From contig CAZCIB010000056.1 of the NCBI GenBank assembly GCA_964498755.1, positions 1-13,108 on the forward strand: 13,108 nucleotides of DNA. The letters are read 5' to 3'. The notes beneath the pieces were generated by a model. That model saw only the letters and a list, made by a program, of their open reading frames with translations. It ran no database searches and was not told the origin of the DNA. Origin of the DNA: RZZS01 sp964498755 (lineage in GTDB: Bacteria; Pseudomonadota; Alphaproteobacteria; Micavibrionales; Micavibrionaceae). Position numbers and translations under genes: made by a program. Below are positions 6,465-13,108 of this stretch, one piece after another; position 1 is the stretch's first letter; every line of letters starts with the position of its first letter.

Positions 6465-8357
6465 CTACATCCGCTCCGGCGCGTCGATGCCCAGAAGCGA
6501 GAGAACAAGCTCAAGCTGCGCAAGCGTCATCCCGCACAGAGCCAGACGGCTTTGTTTTAGCCCTTCATCTTCTTCGGACAGAATATGACAGCTGTTGTAG
6601 AACGAGCTGAACGTTTGCGCGAGGCGGAACGCGTATTCGCATAAATAATGCGGGGCGTAATTGTTCAGCGCGGCCTCGAACGTATCCGGCAGTTCGGTCA
6701 GGAGAAGCGCGAGCGGGCGGTCGGTGTCTTTTAGAAGAATCCCGGAATCTCGGAATCTCGGAATTTCGGAACTTTTTTTCTGAGATTCGGAGATTCCGGG
6801 ATTCTGAGATCCCGCTTTGCGTAGCAGCGACTTAATCCGTACCGCCTGATACAGCAGATAGGGTCCGGTCTTGCCCTCGAAACTCACCATGCGATCAATG
6901 TCGAAAACGTAATCGGCCTGCCGCTGGTTCTGCAAATCGGCGAATTTGATCGCGGCCACGGCCACCATACGGGCGATATCGGCGCGCTCTTCGGCGGGCA
7001 TGTCTTTGGCAAGCTCGGCCTCGTTGAGACGCTGCGTCGCCTTTTCAATCCCCATCGCAATCAGGTCCTCGAGCTTCAGCACGCCGCCCGCGCGGGTTTT
7101 AAACGGTTTGCCGTCCGGCCCGTTCATCGTGCCAAAGCCCGCATGGGTCAGCTCCAGATCTTCCCGGACGATCCCGGCCAGCCGCGCGGCGCGGAATACC
7201 TGCTCGAAATGCAGATGCTGGCGGTGATCGACGACATAGATGATTTTCGCGGGATCGAATTCCCGCACGCGGTCCACGATCGTCGCGAGATCGGTCGTCC
7301 CGTACATTACCGCGCCGTCGCGTTTATAGAGAATCAGCGGCGGCACTTCCTTGTTATCGTCATTGCGCTTCACGGGGAAAACCAGCGCGCCCTCACTTTC
7401 AATGGCAAACCCGCGCGCCTTCAGATCGTCCACCATCGGCGGGATCATCTCATTCACGTCGGCCTCGCCCTTCCAGAGATCGAAATGCACGTTAAGCAGG
7501 GCGTAATTCTTTTCCATTCCCAGCATGGAAACGCTGCGTACCTTTTGCCACATAGCGGCGTAGGGGTCCTCCCCGAGCTGCAGCTTTCGCGTCGTTTCAA
7601 GGGCTTCGGCCTTCAGGGCCTCATCTTCCTTGCTGGCGGCGGAGGCGCGCGGATAGCGCGCGTACATGTCCGCAAATAGCGCATCGACGGAGGCCGGGTC
7701 CGCAAGATCGACGCTCAAAACCCGATCCGTTTCACCGTTTTTAATGTAGTCGTTGAACAAAATGCCGAGATGCGTGCCCCAGTCGCCCATATGCACGTCG
7801 CCAAGCGTCCTGTATCCCGCAAACTTCATAATCCGCCGCACGGTGTCGCCGATAATCCCGGCGCGCAGATGCGCCACATGCATCGGCTTGGCGATGTTCG
7901 GCCCGCCGTAATCCAGCACAACCGTCTCGCCCTGCGCGAAGGCGGGAACGCCGAGCTTGTCTTCCGCCGCCATTTCGGCGAGATGCGCAGCGAGAAATTC
8001 ATCCGTCACGTTCAGGTTGATAAACCCGGGCCCTGCGATTTCGATGGAGGAGAAGATTTGTCCCTCACCCTCCCTCTCCTTTGAGGGAGAGGGCAATGGA
8101 GCTTCGTCTCGCCATAGCGGAGCGGAGGCGGACGTTAGCGCAGTGGGTGAGGGATTGTTTTTCAGAGCCTCAACAACCGCGCCAGCCACCTCCCTCGGAT
8201 TTTTCTTTGCGAGCTTCGCAGCCGCCATCGCGCCGTTGCACTGAAACTGCGCCAGATCAGGCCGGTCGGACACGCGCACAAGGCCGAGTTCTTTCGGTAA
8301 GTCCAGCGTTTCAAACGCCGCGCCGACGATATCAGACAATTTTAGGAGGAGTGACAT
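6465..8357 (-). CDS. argS: Arginyl-tRNA synthetase (class I)
   Basis: ArgS charges tRNA-Arg with arginine using ATP and is essential. Visible landmarks are the N-terminal additional domain (1-67), the tRNA-binding motif IEIAGPGFINLN (105-116), the HIGH-type motif HVAHLR (160-165) after PNIAKPM, the GDWGTHLG block (191-198), and the KMSKS-equivalent region KPFKTRAGGVLKLEDL (417-432). The C-terminal anticodon-binding domain ends LGIDAPERM, as in most ArgS. At 630 residues it is longer than usual (roughly 550-590). Two insertions of palindromic DNA, at about residues 68-99 and 518-541, account for the excess and keep the frame open. Both fall in linkers between conserved blocks, so the enzyme is probably active. 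The ATG lies inside the upstream transporter gene (26-bp overlap), preceded by AAGAAGG, which supports coupling to gyrB and the transporter gene. The gene ends immediately next to the convergent stop codon at 6464. Confidence 0.96.
   Translation of the reverse strand: MSLLLKLSDIVGAAFETLDLPKELGLVRVSDRPDLAQFQCNGAMAAAKLAKKNPREVAGAVVEALKNNPSPTALTSASAPLWRDEAPLPSPSKEREGEGQIFSSIEIAGPGFINLNVTDEFLAAHLAEMAAEDKLGVPAFAQGETVVLDYGGPNIAKPMHVAHLRAGIIGDTVRRIMKFAGYRTLGDVHMGDWGTHLGILFNDYIKNGETDRVLSVDLADPASVDALFADMYARYPRASAASKEDEALKAEALETTRKLQLGEDPYAAMWQKVRSVSMLGMEKNYALLNVHFDLWKGEADVNEMIPPMVDDLKARGFAIESEGALVFPVKRNDDNKEVPPLILYKRDGAVMYGTTDLATIVDRVREFDPAKIIYVVDHRQHLHFEQVFRAARLAGIVREDLELTHAGFGTMNGPDGKPFKTRAGGVLKLEDLIAMGIEKATQRLNEAELAKDMPAEERADIARMVAVAAIKFADLQNQRQADYVFDIDRMVSFEGKTGPYLLYQAVRIKSLLRKAGSQNPGISESQKKSSEIPRFRDSGILLKDTDRPLALLLTELPDTFEAALNNYAPHYLCEYAFRLAQTFSSFYNSCHILSEEDEGLKQSRLALCGMTLAQLELVLSLLGIDAPERM
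6737..6804. repeat. Palindromic insertion in argS, hairpin of GAATCTC units
   Basis: A 23-bp arm at 6737-6759 pairs with 6782-6804 with a single mismatch around a 22-bp loop holding a run of seven T. Each arm is built from repeats of GGAATCTC/GAATCCC type units. It encodes ArgS residues 518-541, between the catalytic core and the anticodon-binding helices, where related enzymes are shorter and variable. The unit differs from the second argS element, so two repeat families are involved. It is not a terminator: it lies about 270 bp inside the gene. Confidence 0.8.
8061..8154. repeat. Palindromic repeat inserted in frame in argS (about 94 bp)
   Basis: The outer arms TCCCTCACCC (8061-8070) and GGGTGAGGGA (8145-8154) are perfect inverted repeats. 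Inside, CCCTCTCC (8072-8079) pairs with GGAGAGGG (8086-8093) across a six-base loop. The rest is a GC-rich section with AGCGGAGCGGAGGCGGA. It encodes ArgS residues 68-99 (rich in Ser, Pro and Glu), exactly where other ArgS proteins have only a few residues between the N-terminal domain and IEIAGPGF. It looks like a dispersed intergenic palindromic repeat that landed in a coding gene in an open frame, like the Rickettsia palindromic elements. Confidence 0.8.
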
Positions 8358-9225
8358 GCGCCTTCTTGTTGTTCAGGTTTTCCCGGTGAATAAGATATAA
8401 GCCGCTGCCGATAATAATCGCCGCGCCCGTGATTGTCCAGATATCAATTATGTCTCCGAAAAAGATATAGCCCAGAATAGTCGCCCAGACGATATTAATG
8501 TAATTGAGTTTCATCGCCGTCACGGCATGAATTAAAACGAAAGCCTGTGCGGTCAGCAGGGCCGCCAGGCTCTCCATCGCGCCCCCTAATGCCAGCAAAC
8601 CTAGTATCTCAGGCGAGGGATGAGTGTAATCCTGAAACGGCAAGAACGCCCCAAAAGCAAGCATGATAAAGGCCGTCGGATAAATGGTAAACGCCATAGG
8701 CGGCTCGGTTGAGCCAATCTTGCGACACAAAACGCTGGCAAACGCAAAGCTAAAAGCCGCCAGCAGCATGGCAAAAACAGGCGGGTCTATTTCTGCAAAT
8801 CCTGGCCGCAAAACCACCAGAACCCCGGAAAAGCCAATGCAAATCGTAAGTATGCGATGTATGCCGACCGTCTCCCGCAAAACAAGCACGGACAATAACG
8901 CAACGAAAAACGGCGCCGTAAAAAACAGCGTATTCACCTCGGCCAGCGTCATATGCTGATAAGAATAGATGAAGCAGTAATACGTTACTGCCAGCAAGGC
9001 CGATCGGGTCAGTTGCAGCCGGGGAAACTTGCTGCGCATGGGCGTTTTAAACAAATATGCGATTGAAAAAAGCAGGATCAGCGCTAATAACTGCGTCCAG
9101 AACCCGATCTCTAACGGCGTATGATATTGGCCCGCGTATTTATAAACCACATCGCAAAAAGCAAACAGGCTGAACCCCGAAAACGCGCACAGAATACCCT
9201 TGTGGTGGGCAGTAAGATCAAGCAT
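8332..9225 (-). CDS. EamA-type (DMT superfamily) transporter
   Basis: The 297-residue protein has ten hydrophobic segments arranged as two five-helix EamA repeats, the standard length and layout of drug/metabolite transporters in the inner membrane. The end of the first repeat shows the family pattern: TAPFFVALLSVLVL, then RET, then a G-rich helix (CIGFSGVLVVLRPG, about 134-147). The second repeat starts near 151 and ends GAAIIIGSGLYLIHREN. The substrate cannot be read from sequence; members export amino acids, nucleotides or drugs. The ATG lies within the end of gyrB (8-bp overlap) and its own 3' end overlaps argS by 26 bp, so it is sandwiched in a gyrB-transporter-argS operon and probably depends on the gyrB promoter. 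No strong ribosome binding site is visible, consistent with translational coupling. Confidence 0.88.
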   Translation of the reverse strand: MLDLTAHHKGILCAFSGFSLFAFCDVVYKYAGQYHTPLEIGFWTQLLALILLFSIAYLFKTPMRSKFPRLQLTRSALLAVTYYCFIYSYQHMTLAEVNTLFFTAPFFVALLSVLVLRETVGIHRILTICIGFSGVLVVLRPGFAEIDPPVFAMLLAAFSFAFASVLCRKIGSTEPPMAFTIYPTAFIMLAFGAFLPFQDYTHPSPEILGLLALGGAMESLAALLTAQAFVLIHAVTAMKLNYINIVWATILGYIFFGDIIDIWTITGAAIIIGSGLYLIHRENLNNKKAHVTPPKIV

Positions 9226-11686
9226 CCAAATTCGTGACTTTCAGCGCGTTATCCTGGATGAATTCGCGGCGGGGTTCGACGACGTCGCCCATCAGGGTCG
9301 AGAAGATATCGTCGGCCTTGGCGGCGTCCTCGACGCTCACCTGTAAAAGCGTACGAACGTTCGGGTCGAGCGTTGTTTCCCAGAGCTGCTCCGGGTTCAT
9401 TTCACCCAGACCCTTATAGCGCTGAATCGACATGCCCTTGCGCCCGTACTCGAGTACGTTTTCATAGAGACTTAACGGGCCGTTCACGCGGGCGAGAACC
9501 TTGTCGCCCGCGCGAAATTCCGCCTGTACCTCGAACGCTTCCTTCATCCACTCCATAGCGCCGTGCAGCCGCCGCGCATCGGCGCTTTTGACGTGATCAG
9601 TCGCAAGGCGGTGCGTTTCCTCCACGCCGCGGAGCGTACGCTTGAACACATATCCCCTGTCGAGCGTGAATGAGCCCGTCCATCCTTTATCGCGCTTGTT
9701 TTCACGGGCGTCCAGACGTTCGGCGGTTTTAATGGCGTACGCGTTGCCACGCTCGGGATCGACGAAAATGGCCTCGTCAAACGCCCCGGCGATTGCGGCT
9801 TGTTCGACAATGCGGCGGTTGCCCGTTCGCTGCGCGAGCGAGTTGATGGAATTGCGTACGCTGCGCGAACGGACAAGCAAATCGCGCAAGTCATTGCCCG
9901 TGCGCACTGAGCCCGACGCGTCATACAGGGCGATATCGCTCAGCGCCTGATCGATCAGGTAGTCATCAAGGGAACGTTCGTCCTTGAGATACACTTCGCC
10001 GGAACTGCCGCGCTTGACCTTGAACAGCGGCGGCTGGGCAATATAGAGATAACCGCGCTCGATAATACCGGGCATGTGACGGAAGAAAAACGTCAGAAGA
10101 AGCGTGCGAATATGCGCGCCGTCTACGTCGGCGTCGGTCATGATCACGATTTTATGATAGCGCGTCTTGTCGATGTTGAACTCCTCCGGGCCGATTCCGG
10201 TACCGATCGCGGTGATCAACGTGCCAATCTCCTGGCTCGAAAGCATCTTGTCAAACCGCGCGCGCTCAACATTCAGGATCTTGCCGCGCAGGGGAAGAAT
10301 GGCCTGATAATGCCGATCGCGCGCCTGTTTCGCCGATCCGCCAGCGGAATCGCCCTCAACGATAAAGATTTCGGACGCCGCCGGGTCCTTGCTCTGGCAG
10401 TCGGCGAGCTTGCCCGGCAGGTTGGAAACGTCCAGAACGCCCTTGCGCCGCGTGAGATCACGGGCCTTGCGCGCCGCTTCGCGCGCTGTCGCGGCCTCGA
10501 CGATTTTGCCGACGATTTGTTTCGCCTCCGCCGGGTTTTCCTCTAGCCAGTAGCCAAGCTGCTCGGCGATTGCGCCCTCAACCACGGGCCGCACTTCGGA
10601 GGAGACAAGCTTGTCTTTGGTTTGCGAGGAGAATTTCGGATCGGGAAGCTTCACGGAGAGCACGCAGGTCAGGCCTTCGCGCATATCCTCGCCCGTGAGC
10701 TTGACTTTCTCTTTCTTTAAAATGCCGTTTTCCTCGGCGTATTTGGTGATAACGCGCGTCAGGGCTCCGCGAAACCCGGCGAGGTGCGTTCCGCCATCGC
10801 GCTGCGGGATGTTATTGGTAAAGCACAGCATGGTCTCGTGATAGGAATCGGTCCATTCCATCCCGGCCTCGACCACGATGCCGCTGTCTTTTTCCTCGTG
10901 CCGCACGGCAAGAGGCGTTTTCAAAATTGATTTTTTCGCCCGGTCGAGCCACTCAACAAAGCTTTGAATGCCGCCGTCAAAATGAAGCTGGATTTCGACG
11001 TGCTCTTCGGCGTTTTCGCTGCGGCGGTCCGAGAGAAAAATATTCACGCCGGAATTCAAAAACGCCAGCTCGCGCAAGCGGTCCTGCAGCGTCTTGAAAT
11101 CGAAATCCGTCATCGTGAACGTATCGGGCGAGGGCAGAAACGTAATTTCCGAACCCGACATGCCCGGCGCGTCATTGATTACTTCCAGCGGCTTTTCTGC
11201 GTCCCCGTTACGAAAACGCATGAACCATTCCTTGCCGTCGCGCCAGATGCGCAGCTCCAGCCTGTCCGAAAGCGCATTCACCACGGACACGCCCACGCCG
11301 TGCAGACCGCCGGAAACCTTGTAGGAATTCTGATCGAACTTCCCGCCCGCATGCAGCTGGGTCATAATGACCTCGGCGGCGGACACGCCCTCTTCCTTGT
11401 GAATATCGACGGGGATGCCGCGCCCGTTATCGCGCACGGTGACGCTGCCGTCCGCGTTCAAAATCACGTCGATCCGGTCGCAATGCCCGGCGAGCGTCTC
11501 GTCGATCGCGTTATCGACGACTTCATAGACCATGTGATGCAGGCCCGTGCCGTCATCGGTATCGCCGATATACATGCCGGGGCGCTTGCGCACGGCTTCA
11601 AGCCCCCGCAGGACCTTGATGCTCTCGGCGCCGTATTCGCCATTTTGGGGAGGAACGGGATCGGCGTTTTCCGCAGTGTCAGTCAT
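9218..11686 (-). CDS. gyrB: DNA gyrase subunit B
   Basis: GyrB is the ATPase subunit of the type II topoisomerase that adds negative supercoils; it works with GyrA, which is not in this window. The 822 residues show the GHKL ATPase fold, with VVDNAIDE (57-64), DNGRGIP (86-92) and the ATP lid GGLHGVGVSVVNALS (126-140). The transducer domain has the QTKDKL loop (355-360). The TOPRIM domain contains EGDSAGGSA (444-452), PLRGKILNVERARFDKM (465-481) and DADVDG (518-523). The C-terminus has the conserved QRYKGLGEMNPEQLWETT. The segment at about 560-720 includes the extra region usual in alpha- and gammaproteobacterial GyrB, which distinguishes it from shorter forms; the overall match is to GyrB rather than ParE. 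It heads the gyrB-transporter-argS run. The ATG at 11684-11686 has only a weak upstream purine stretch. Confidence 0.97.
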   Translation of the reverse strand: MTDTAENADPVPPQNGEYGAESIKVLRGLEAVRKRPGMYIGDTDDGTGLHHMVYEVVDNAIDETLAGHCDRIDVILNADGSVTVRDNGRGIPVDIHKEEGVSAAEVIMTQLHAGGKFDQNSYKVSGGLHGVGVSVVNALSDRLELRIWRDGKEWFMRFRNGDAEKPLEVINDAPGMSGSEITFLPSPDTFTMTDFDFKTLQDRLRELAFLNSGVNIFLSDRRSENAEEHVEIQLHFDGGIQSFVEWLDRAKKSILKTPLAVRHEEKDSGIVVEAGMEWTDSYHETMLCFTNNIPQRDGGTHLAGFRGALTRVITKYAEENGILKKEKVKLTGEDMREGLTCVLSVKLPDPKFSSQTKDKLVSSEVRPVVEGAIAEQLGYWLEENPAEAKQIVGKIVEAATAREAARKARDLTRRKGVLDVSNLPGKLADCQSKDPAASEIFIVEGDSAGGSAKQARDRHYQAILPLRGKILNVERARFDKMLSSQEIGTLITAIGTGIGPEEFNIDKTRYHKIVIMTDADVDGAHIRTLLLTFFFRHMPGIIERGYLYIAQPPLFKVKRGSSGEVYLKDERSLDDYLIDQALSDIALYDASGSVRTGNDLRDLLVRSRSVRNSINSLAQRTGNRRIVEQAAIAGAFDEAIFVDPERGNAYAIKTAERLDARENKRDKGWTGSFTLDRGYVFKRTLRGVEETHRLATDHVKSADARRLHGAMEWMKEAFEVQAEFRAGDKVLARVNGPLSLYENVLEYGRKGMSIQRYKGLGEMNPEQLWETTLDPNVRTLLQVSVEDAAKADDIFSTLMGDVVEPRREFIQDNALKVTNLDA

Positions 11687-11761
11687 GAATTGTCTTTTCG
11701 TTTTTTGTTATGTTTTACAACGCCTTGGCGGCGCGATGATTCGCTGTTTTCAGAACATGAA

Positions 11762-11770
11762 CTTATAGCA
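11762..11770 (-). promoter_or_regulatory. Candidate extended -10 promoter of gyrB
   Basis: In the 149-bp gap between the toxin gene and gyrB the minus strand reads TGCTATAAG, an extended -10 element (TGn plus TATAAG), about 75 bp before the gyrB ATG. No good -35 box lies at the right distance, which is tolerated for extended -10 promoters. It would let gyrB be transcribed independently of the toxin-antitoxin genes upstream. No hairpin-plus-T terminator is visible after the toxin gene. Confidence 0.4.
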
Positions 11771-11835
11771 TCCAGACGCCCAAAAAGACAGGAAAAAAGC
11801 CATTTTTCAAAGAAACGGCAGAGGAACAATAGAAC

Positions 11836-12162
11836 CTATCCGGCAATGCCTAAAAAGACCGCCAACATGCGTTCAACCGCGACCATATGCTCGCTGCTCA
11901 ATCTGCCGATTTTGCCTTTGATTCGCGCGCGTCGGACAGTCATGATCTTATCGACCATAACTTGTGAGGGCTGAGCGAGACCGCTTGTTTTTGCCGCCTG
12001 TACCGGCAGGCGCAGAAGGGGAATTCTGGTTTGATCGGTTGTCAAAGGACAAAGCGTAACGCTCTCCGTGGCGTCGAATACGTCCGACTGAATCACAAGG
12101 CAGGGCCTTGTCTTGCCGTAATCGCCGGGCAGCGCAACCAGCACAAGATCGCCGCGCTTCAT
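11836..12162 (-). CDS. PemK/MazF-family endoribonuclease toxin
   Basis: MazF/PemK toxins cut mRNA at short specific sequences and stop growth when their antitoxin is degraded. The 108-residue protein has the family's usual length and fold markers: RGDLVLVALPGDYGK at the N-terminus, the GKTRPCLVIQSD strand with the conserved RP arginine, the SVTLCPLTTD strand carrying the threonine usually needed for catalysis, and QVMVDKIMTVRR followed by KIGRLSSEHM near the C-terminus. Its ATG (12160-12162) overlaps the antitoxin stop by four bases (ATGA), typical of coupled toxin-antitoxin pairs. It is complete and shows no damage. Which RNA motif it cuts cannot be predicted. Confidence 0.93.
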   Translation of the reverse strand: MKRGDLVLVALPGDYGKTRPCLVIQSDVFDATESVTLCPLTTDQTRIPLLRLPVQAAKTSGLAQPSQVMVDKIMTVRRARIKGKIGRLSSEHMVAVERMLAVFLGIAG

Positions 12163-12389
12163 GCCTCCGCCCAGTCTTCAAGGGCTTCAAGGAAATCCAT
12201 CGTCTCTTTTTCATCAGGGCCTTGCGCAGCCATAAGAGCTTGTCGCCGCGCTTCTTTGGCAAAGCCCGTCGCGCGCGTATCCGGCACCCAGATCTGTAAA
12301 GGCCGTAAGCCCTGCTCCCGCATGCGTTCGCGGTAGTCGCGCATTTTCTGGCTAGGGGTTTTAGGCTTCTTTTCCGTCGTCTCGCTCAT
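12159..12389 (-). CDS. MazE-like antitoxin (DUF3018 family)
   Basis: The 76-residue protein matches the DUF3018 (PF11455) antitoxins that pair with PemK/MazF toxins. Visible pattern: QKMRDYRERMREQGLRPLQI, then WVPDTR, then FAKEARRQALMAAQ, and an acidic C-terminal tail (FLEALEDWAEA) of the kind that wraps around and blocks the toxin. The N-terminal half (MRDYRERMREQGLRPLQI) is a short strand-plus-helix DNA-binding region, so it probably represses its own operon. The start at 12387-12389 has no Shine-Dalgarno sequence, and the predicted promoter places transcription onset at or next to the ATG, suggesting a leaderless mRNA. A perfect palindrome just upstream is the likely operator. Confidence 0.92.
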   Translation of the reverse strand: MSETTEKKPKTPSQKMRDYRERMREQGLRPLQIWVPDTRATGFAKEARRQALMAAQGPDEKETMDFLEALEDWAEA

Positions 12390-12390
12390 A

Positions 12391-12402
12391 GTAACATGTT
12401 AC
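12391..12402. promoter_or_regulatory. Palindromic operator GTAACATGTTAC of the toxin-antitoxin operon
   Basis: A perfect 12-bp palindrome begins one base upstream of the antitoxin ATG and contains the predicted -10 box. Binding there by the antitoxin or the antitoxin-toxin complex would block transcription, the normal autoregulation of such operons. Position and symmetry are seen directly; the binding protein is inferred. Confidence 0.6.
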
Positions 12403-12424
12403 CATTTGACGCAAGGAATAGCAA
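12396..12424 (-). promoter_or_regulatory. Predicted promoter of the toxin-antitoxin operon
   Basis: The minus strand has TTGCTA (12419-12424) and TAACAT (12396-12401) separated by exactly 17 bp. Each shares four of six bases with the sigma-70 consensus. Transcription would begin about 6-8 bases downstream, at or beside the A of the antitoxin ATG (12389), so the mRNA would have almost no leader. Confidence 0.45.
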
Positions 12425-12428
12425 GGAA
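12411..12428. repeat. Tandem GCAAGGAA repeat upstream of the antitoxin promoter
   Basis: GCAAGGAA occurs at 12411-12418 and 12421-12428, a 10-bp period equal to about one helical turn. The pair covers the -35 region of the toxin-antitoxin promoter and fills the gap to the next gene. It could be a second regulator site; it is short enough to be chance. Confidence 0.35.
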
Positions 12429-13108
12429 CTACAACTGCGTAAACGCGACCAGAAGCATCGCGCAGAACACAATGCCGAGACCGCTCCAGACATCCGAGTC
12501 CTCCTTGTGTCCGATCAGCTTGTAAGCAAGCAAAATCCAGAACGGCGCGGTCAGCGCTATCACGGTCACATACGCCGGATTTTCTACCAGTGAAATTCCG
12601 TAATACTTGGCAGGCATGTGCAACAACCAGAAAAAAGCGACAAGCGCGCCGGCAAGGATCGTCTTTTTGTCGAACAGGCGCGATTCCATCGTCAGATGCG
12701 GCAGCTTCCTTTTAAGAAAGGGTAAATTCATCAAAAGCAAAAGGATAGCGAGCGTGACGCAGGATTGAATAAACGCGAAATAGACGACGCCGCTATGCAG
12801 CGGGGAATGTTCCATCGCCAGCTTGCCAAACACGATGCCGGTCGCGCCCGCCAATATGGCAGGTCCCATGATACGCAAAGTCTCCAAATTGATCGGGCAC
12901 GCTTTAAGACGGACAGTGAAAAAAATACATCCGCCCATCGCCGCAATTATGCCCGCGGTTCTTAAAGGCTAATCCAGATAGCCGGAAAACAGCGACGGCG
13001 TTATCGCCTTCAGATGATAAAGGTCGCGCCGACCGTAAGGGGCTCGACGCGGGATACGACGCCTGCGCCGTTCTTTCCTATAAGGCCGAATGCCATCAAA
13101 TCAAAATA
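12429..13108 (-). pseudogene. EamA-type transporter, apparently frameshifted, 5' end beyond window
   Basis: The longest open frame (12429-12938, 169 residues, ATG at 12936-12938) holds only the second five-helix EamA repeat, from GPAILAGATGIVFGK to PAYVTVIALTAPFWILLAY and the final LGIVFCAMLLVAF. Its open frame reaches back only to a TAG at 12969-12971, yet the first residues (TAGIIAAMGGCIFF) already look like the last helix of a first repeat. Further upstream, a different frame from the window edge reads GLIGKNGAGVVSRVEPLTVG and ends at a TGA (13010-13012), matching the fourth helix with its EP motif. The third frame supplies the connecting segment ending FRLSGLA. Joining the three requires skipping one base at about 13010-13021 and one at about 12964-12966, both at CCTTTA. 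I read this as one transporter gene broken by two single-base changes, or as sequencing indels. The alternative is an intact half-size transporter after an unrelated gene. Confidence 0.65.

Noticed and set aside
6737..6804. The argS hairpin as an intrinsic terminator
   Set aside because: Its T-run is in the loop and not after the stem, and it lies well inside the argS coding sequence with the frame open on both sides.
10964..11974. A 336-residue open frame on the plus strand opposite gyrB
   Set aside because: It runs antisense through the conserved GyrB ATPase region, the gyrB promoter gap and the toxin gene, with no domain pattern. Antisense shadow.
13010..13108. A separate gene ending at the TGA at 13010-13012
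   Set aside because: Its last 32 residues (GAGVVSRVEPLTVG and neighbours) match the fourth helix of an EamA repeat and are continued in other frames, so a broken transporter is the better reading, though not certain.
1..13108. CRISPR array, rRNA, riboswitch or replication origin
   Set aside because: No regularly spaced long repeats, rRNA-like sequence, recognisable riboswitch core or cluster of DnaA boxes was seen. gyrB alone does not indicate an origin.

Overview
The window looks like chromosomal DNA of an alphaproteobacterium. The GyrB and ArgS sequences, the style of the MazE-like/PemK pair and the tRNA-linked integrase all fit that class. A Micavibrio-like or other small, little-studied lineage carrying Dot/Icm-type genes is my guess from gene content, not something the sequence proves.

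Left edge (1 to about 1300): the worn end of an integrated element. A tRNA-Thr(TGT) gene on the minus strand (1303-1374) has the start of a tyrosine-recombinase gene just beyond its 3' end (ATG at 1183). Only about 63 codons of that integrase remain. It is cut by the right end of an IS630-family element, whose transposase has lost its N-terminus and carries a frameshift. That element is in turn cut by the start of an IS3-family orfA remnant. The integrated element therefore lies, or lay, to the left of the window.

Centre-left (1499-6464, plus strand): four tightly spaced genes on the 5' side of the tRNA, outside the island boundary. They encode a DotM/IcmP-like protein, an unrecognised single-pass membrane protein, a DotL/IcmO-like type IV coupling ATPase, and a secreted or membrane-anchored six-cysteine protein whose start overlaps the end of dotL. 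This looks like a small coupling-complex operon of a type IVB (Dot/Icm or IncI-like) secretion system. No core-channel gene is present here.

Centre-right (6465-11686, minus strand): gyrB, an EamA-type transporter gene and argS, with consecutive genes overlapping by 8 and 26 bp and so probably co-transcribed. argS carries two separate in-frame insertions made of palindromic DNA. They lengthen the enzyme to 630 residues and recall the palindromic elements found inside Rickettsia genes.

Right edge (11836-13108, minus strand): a MazE-like (DUF3018)/PemK-MazF toxin-antitoxin pair lies upstream of gyrB. Its promoter overlaps a perfect 12-bp palindrome and appears to give a leaderless antitoxin mRNA. 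Beyond it is a second EamA transporter gene that runs off the window and seems broken by two single-base frameshifts.
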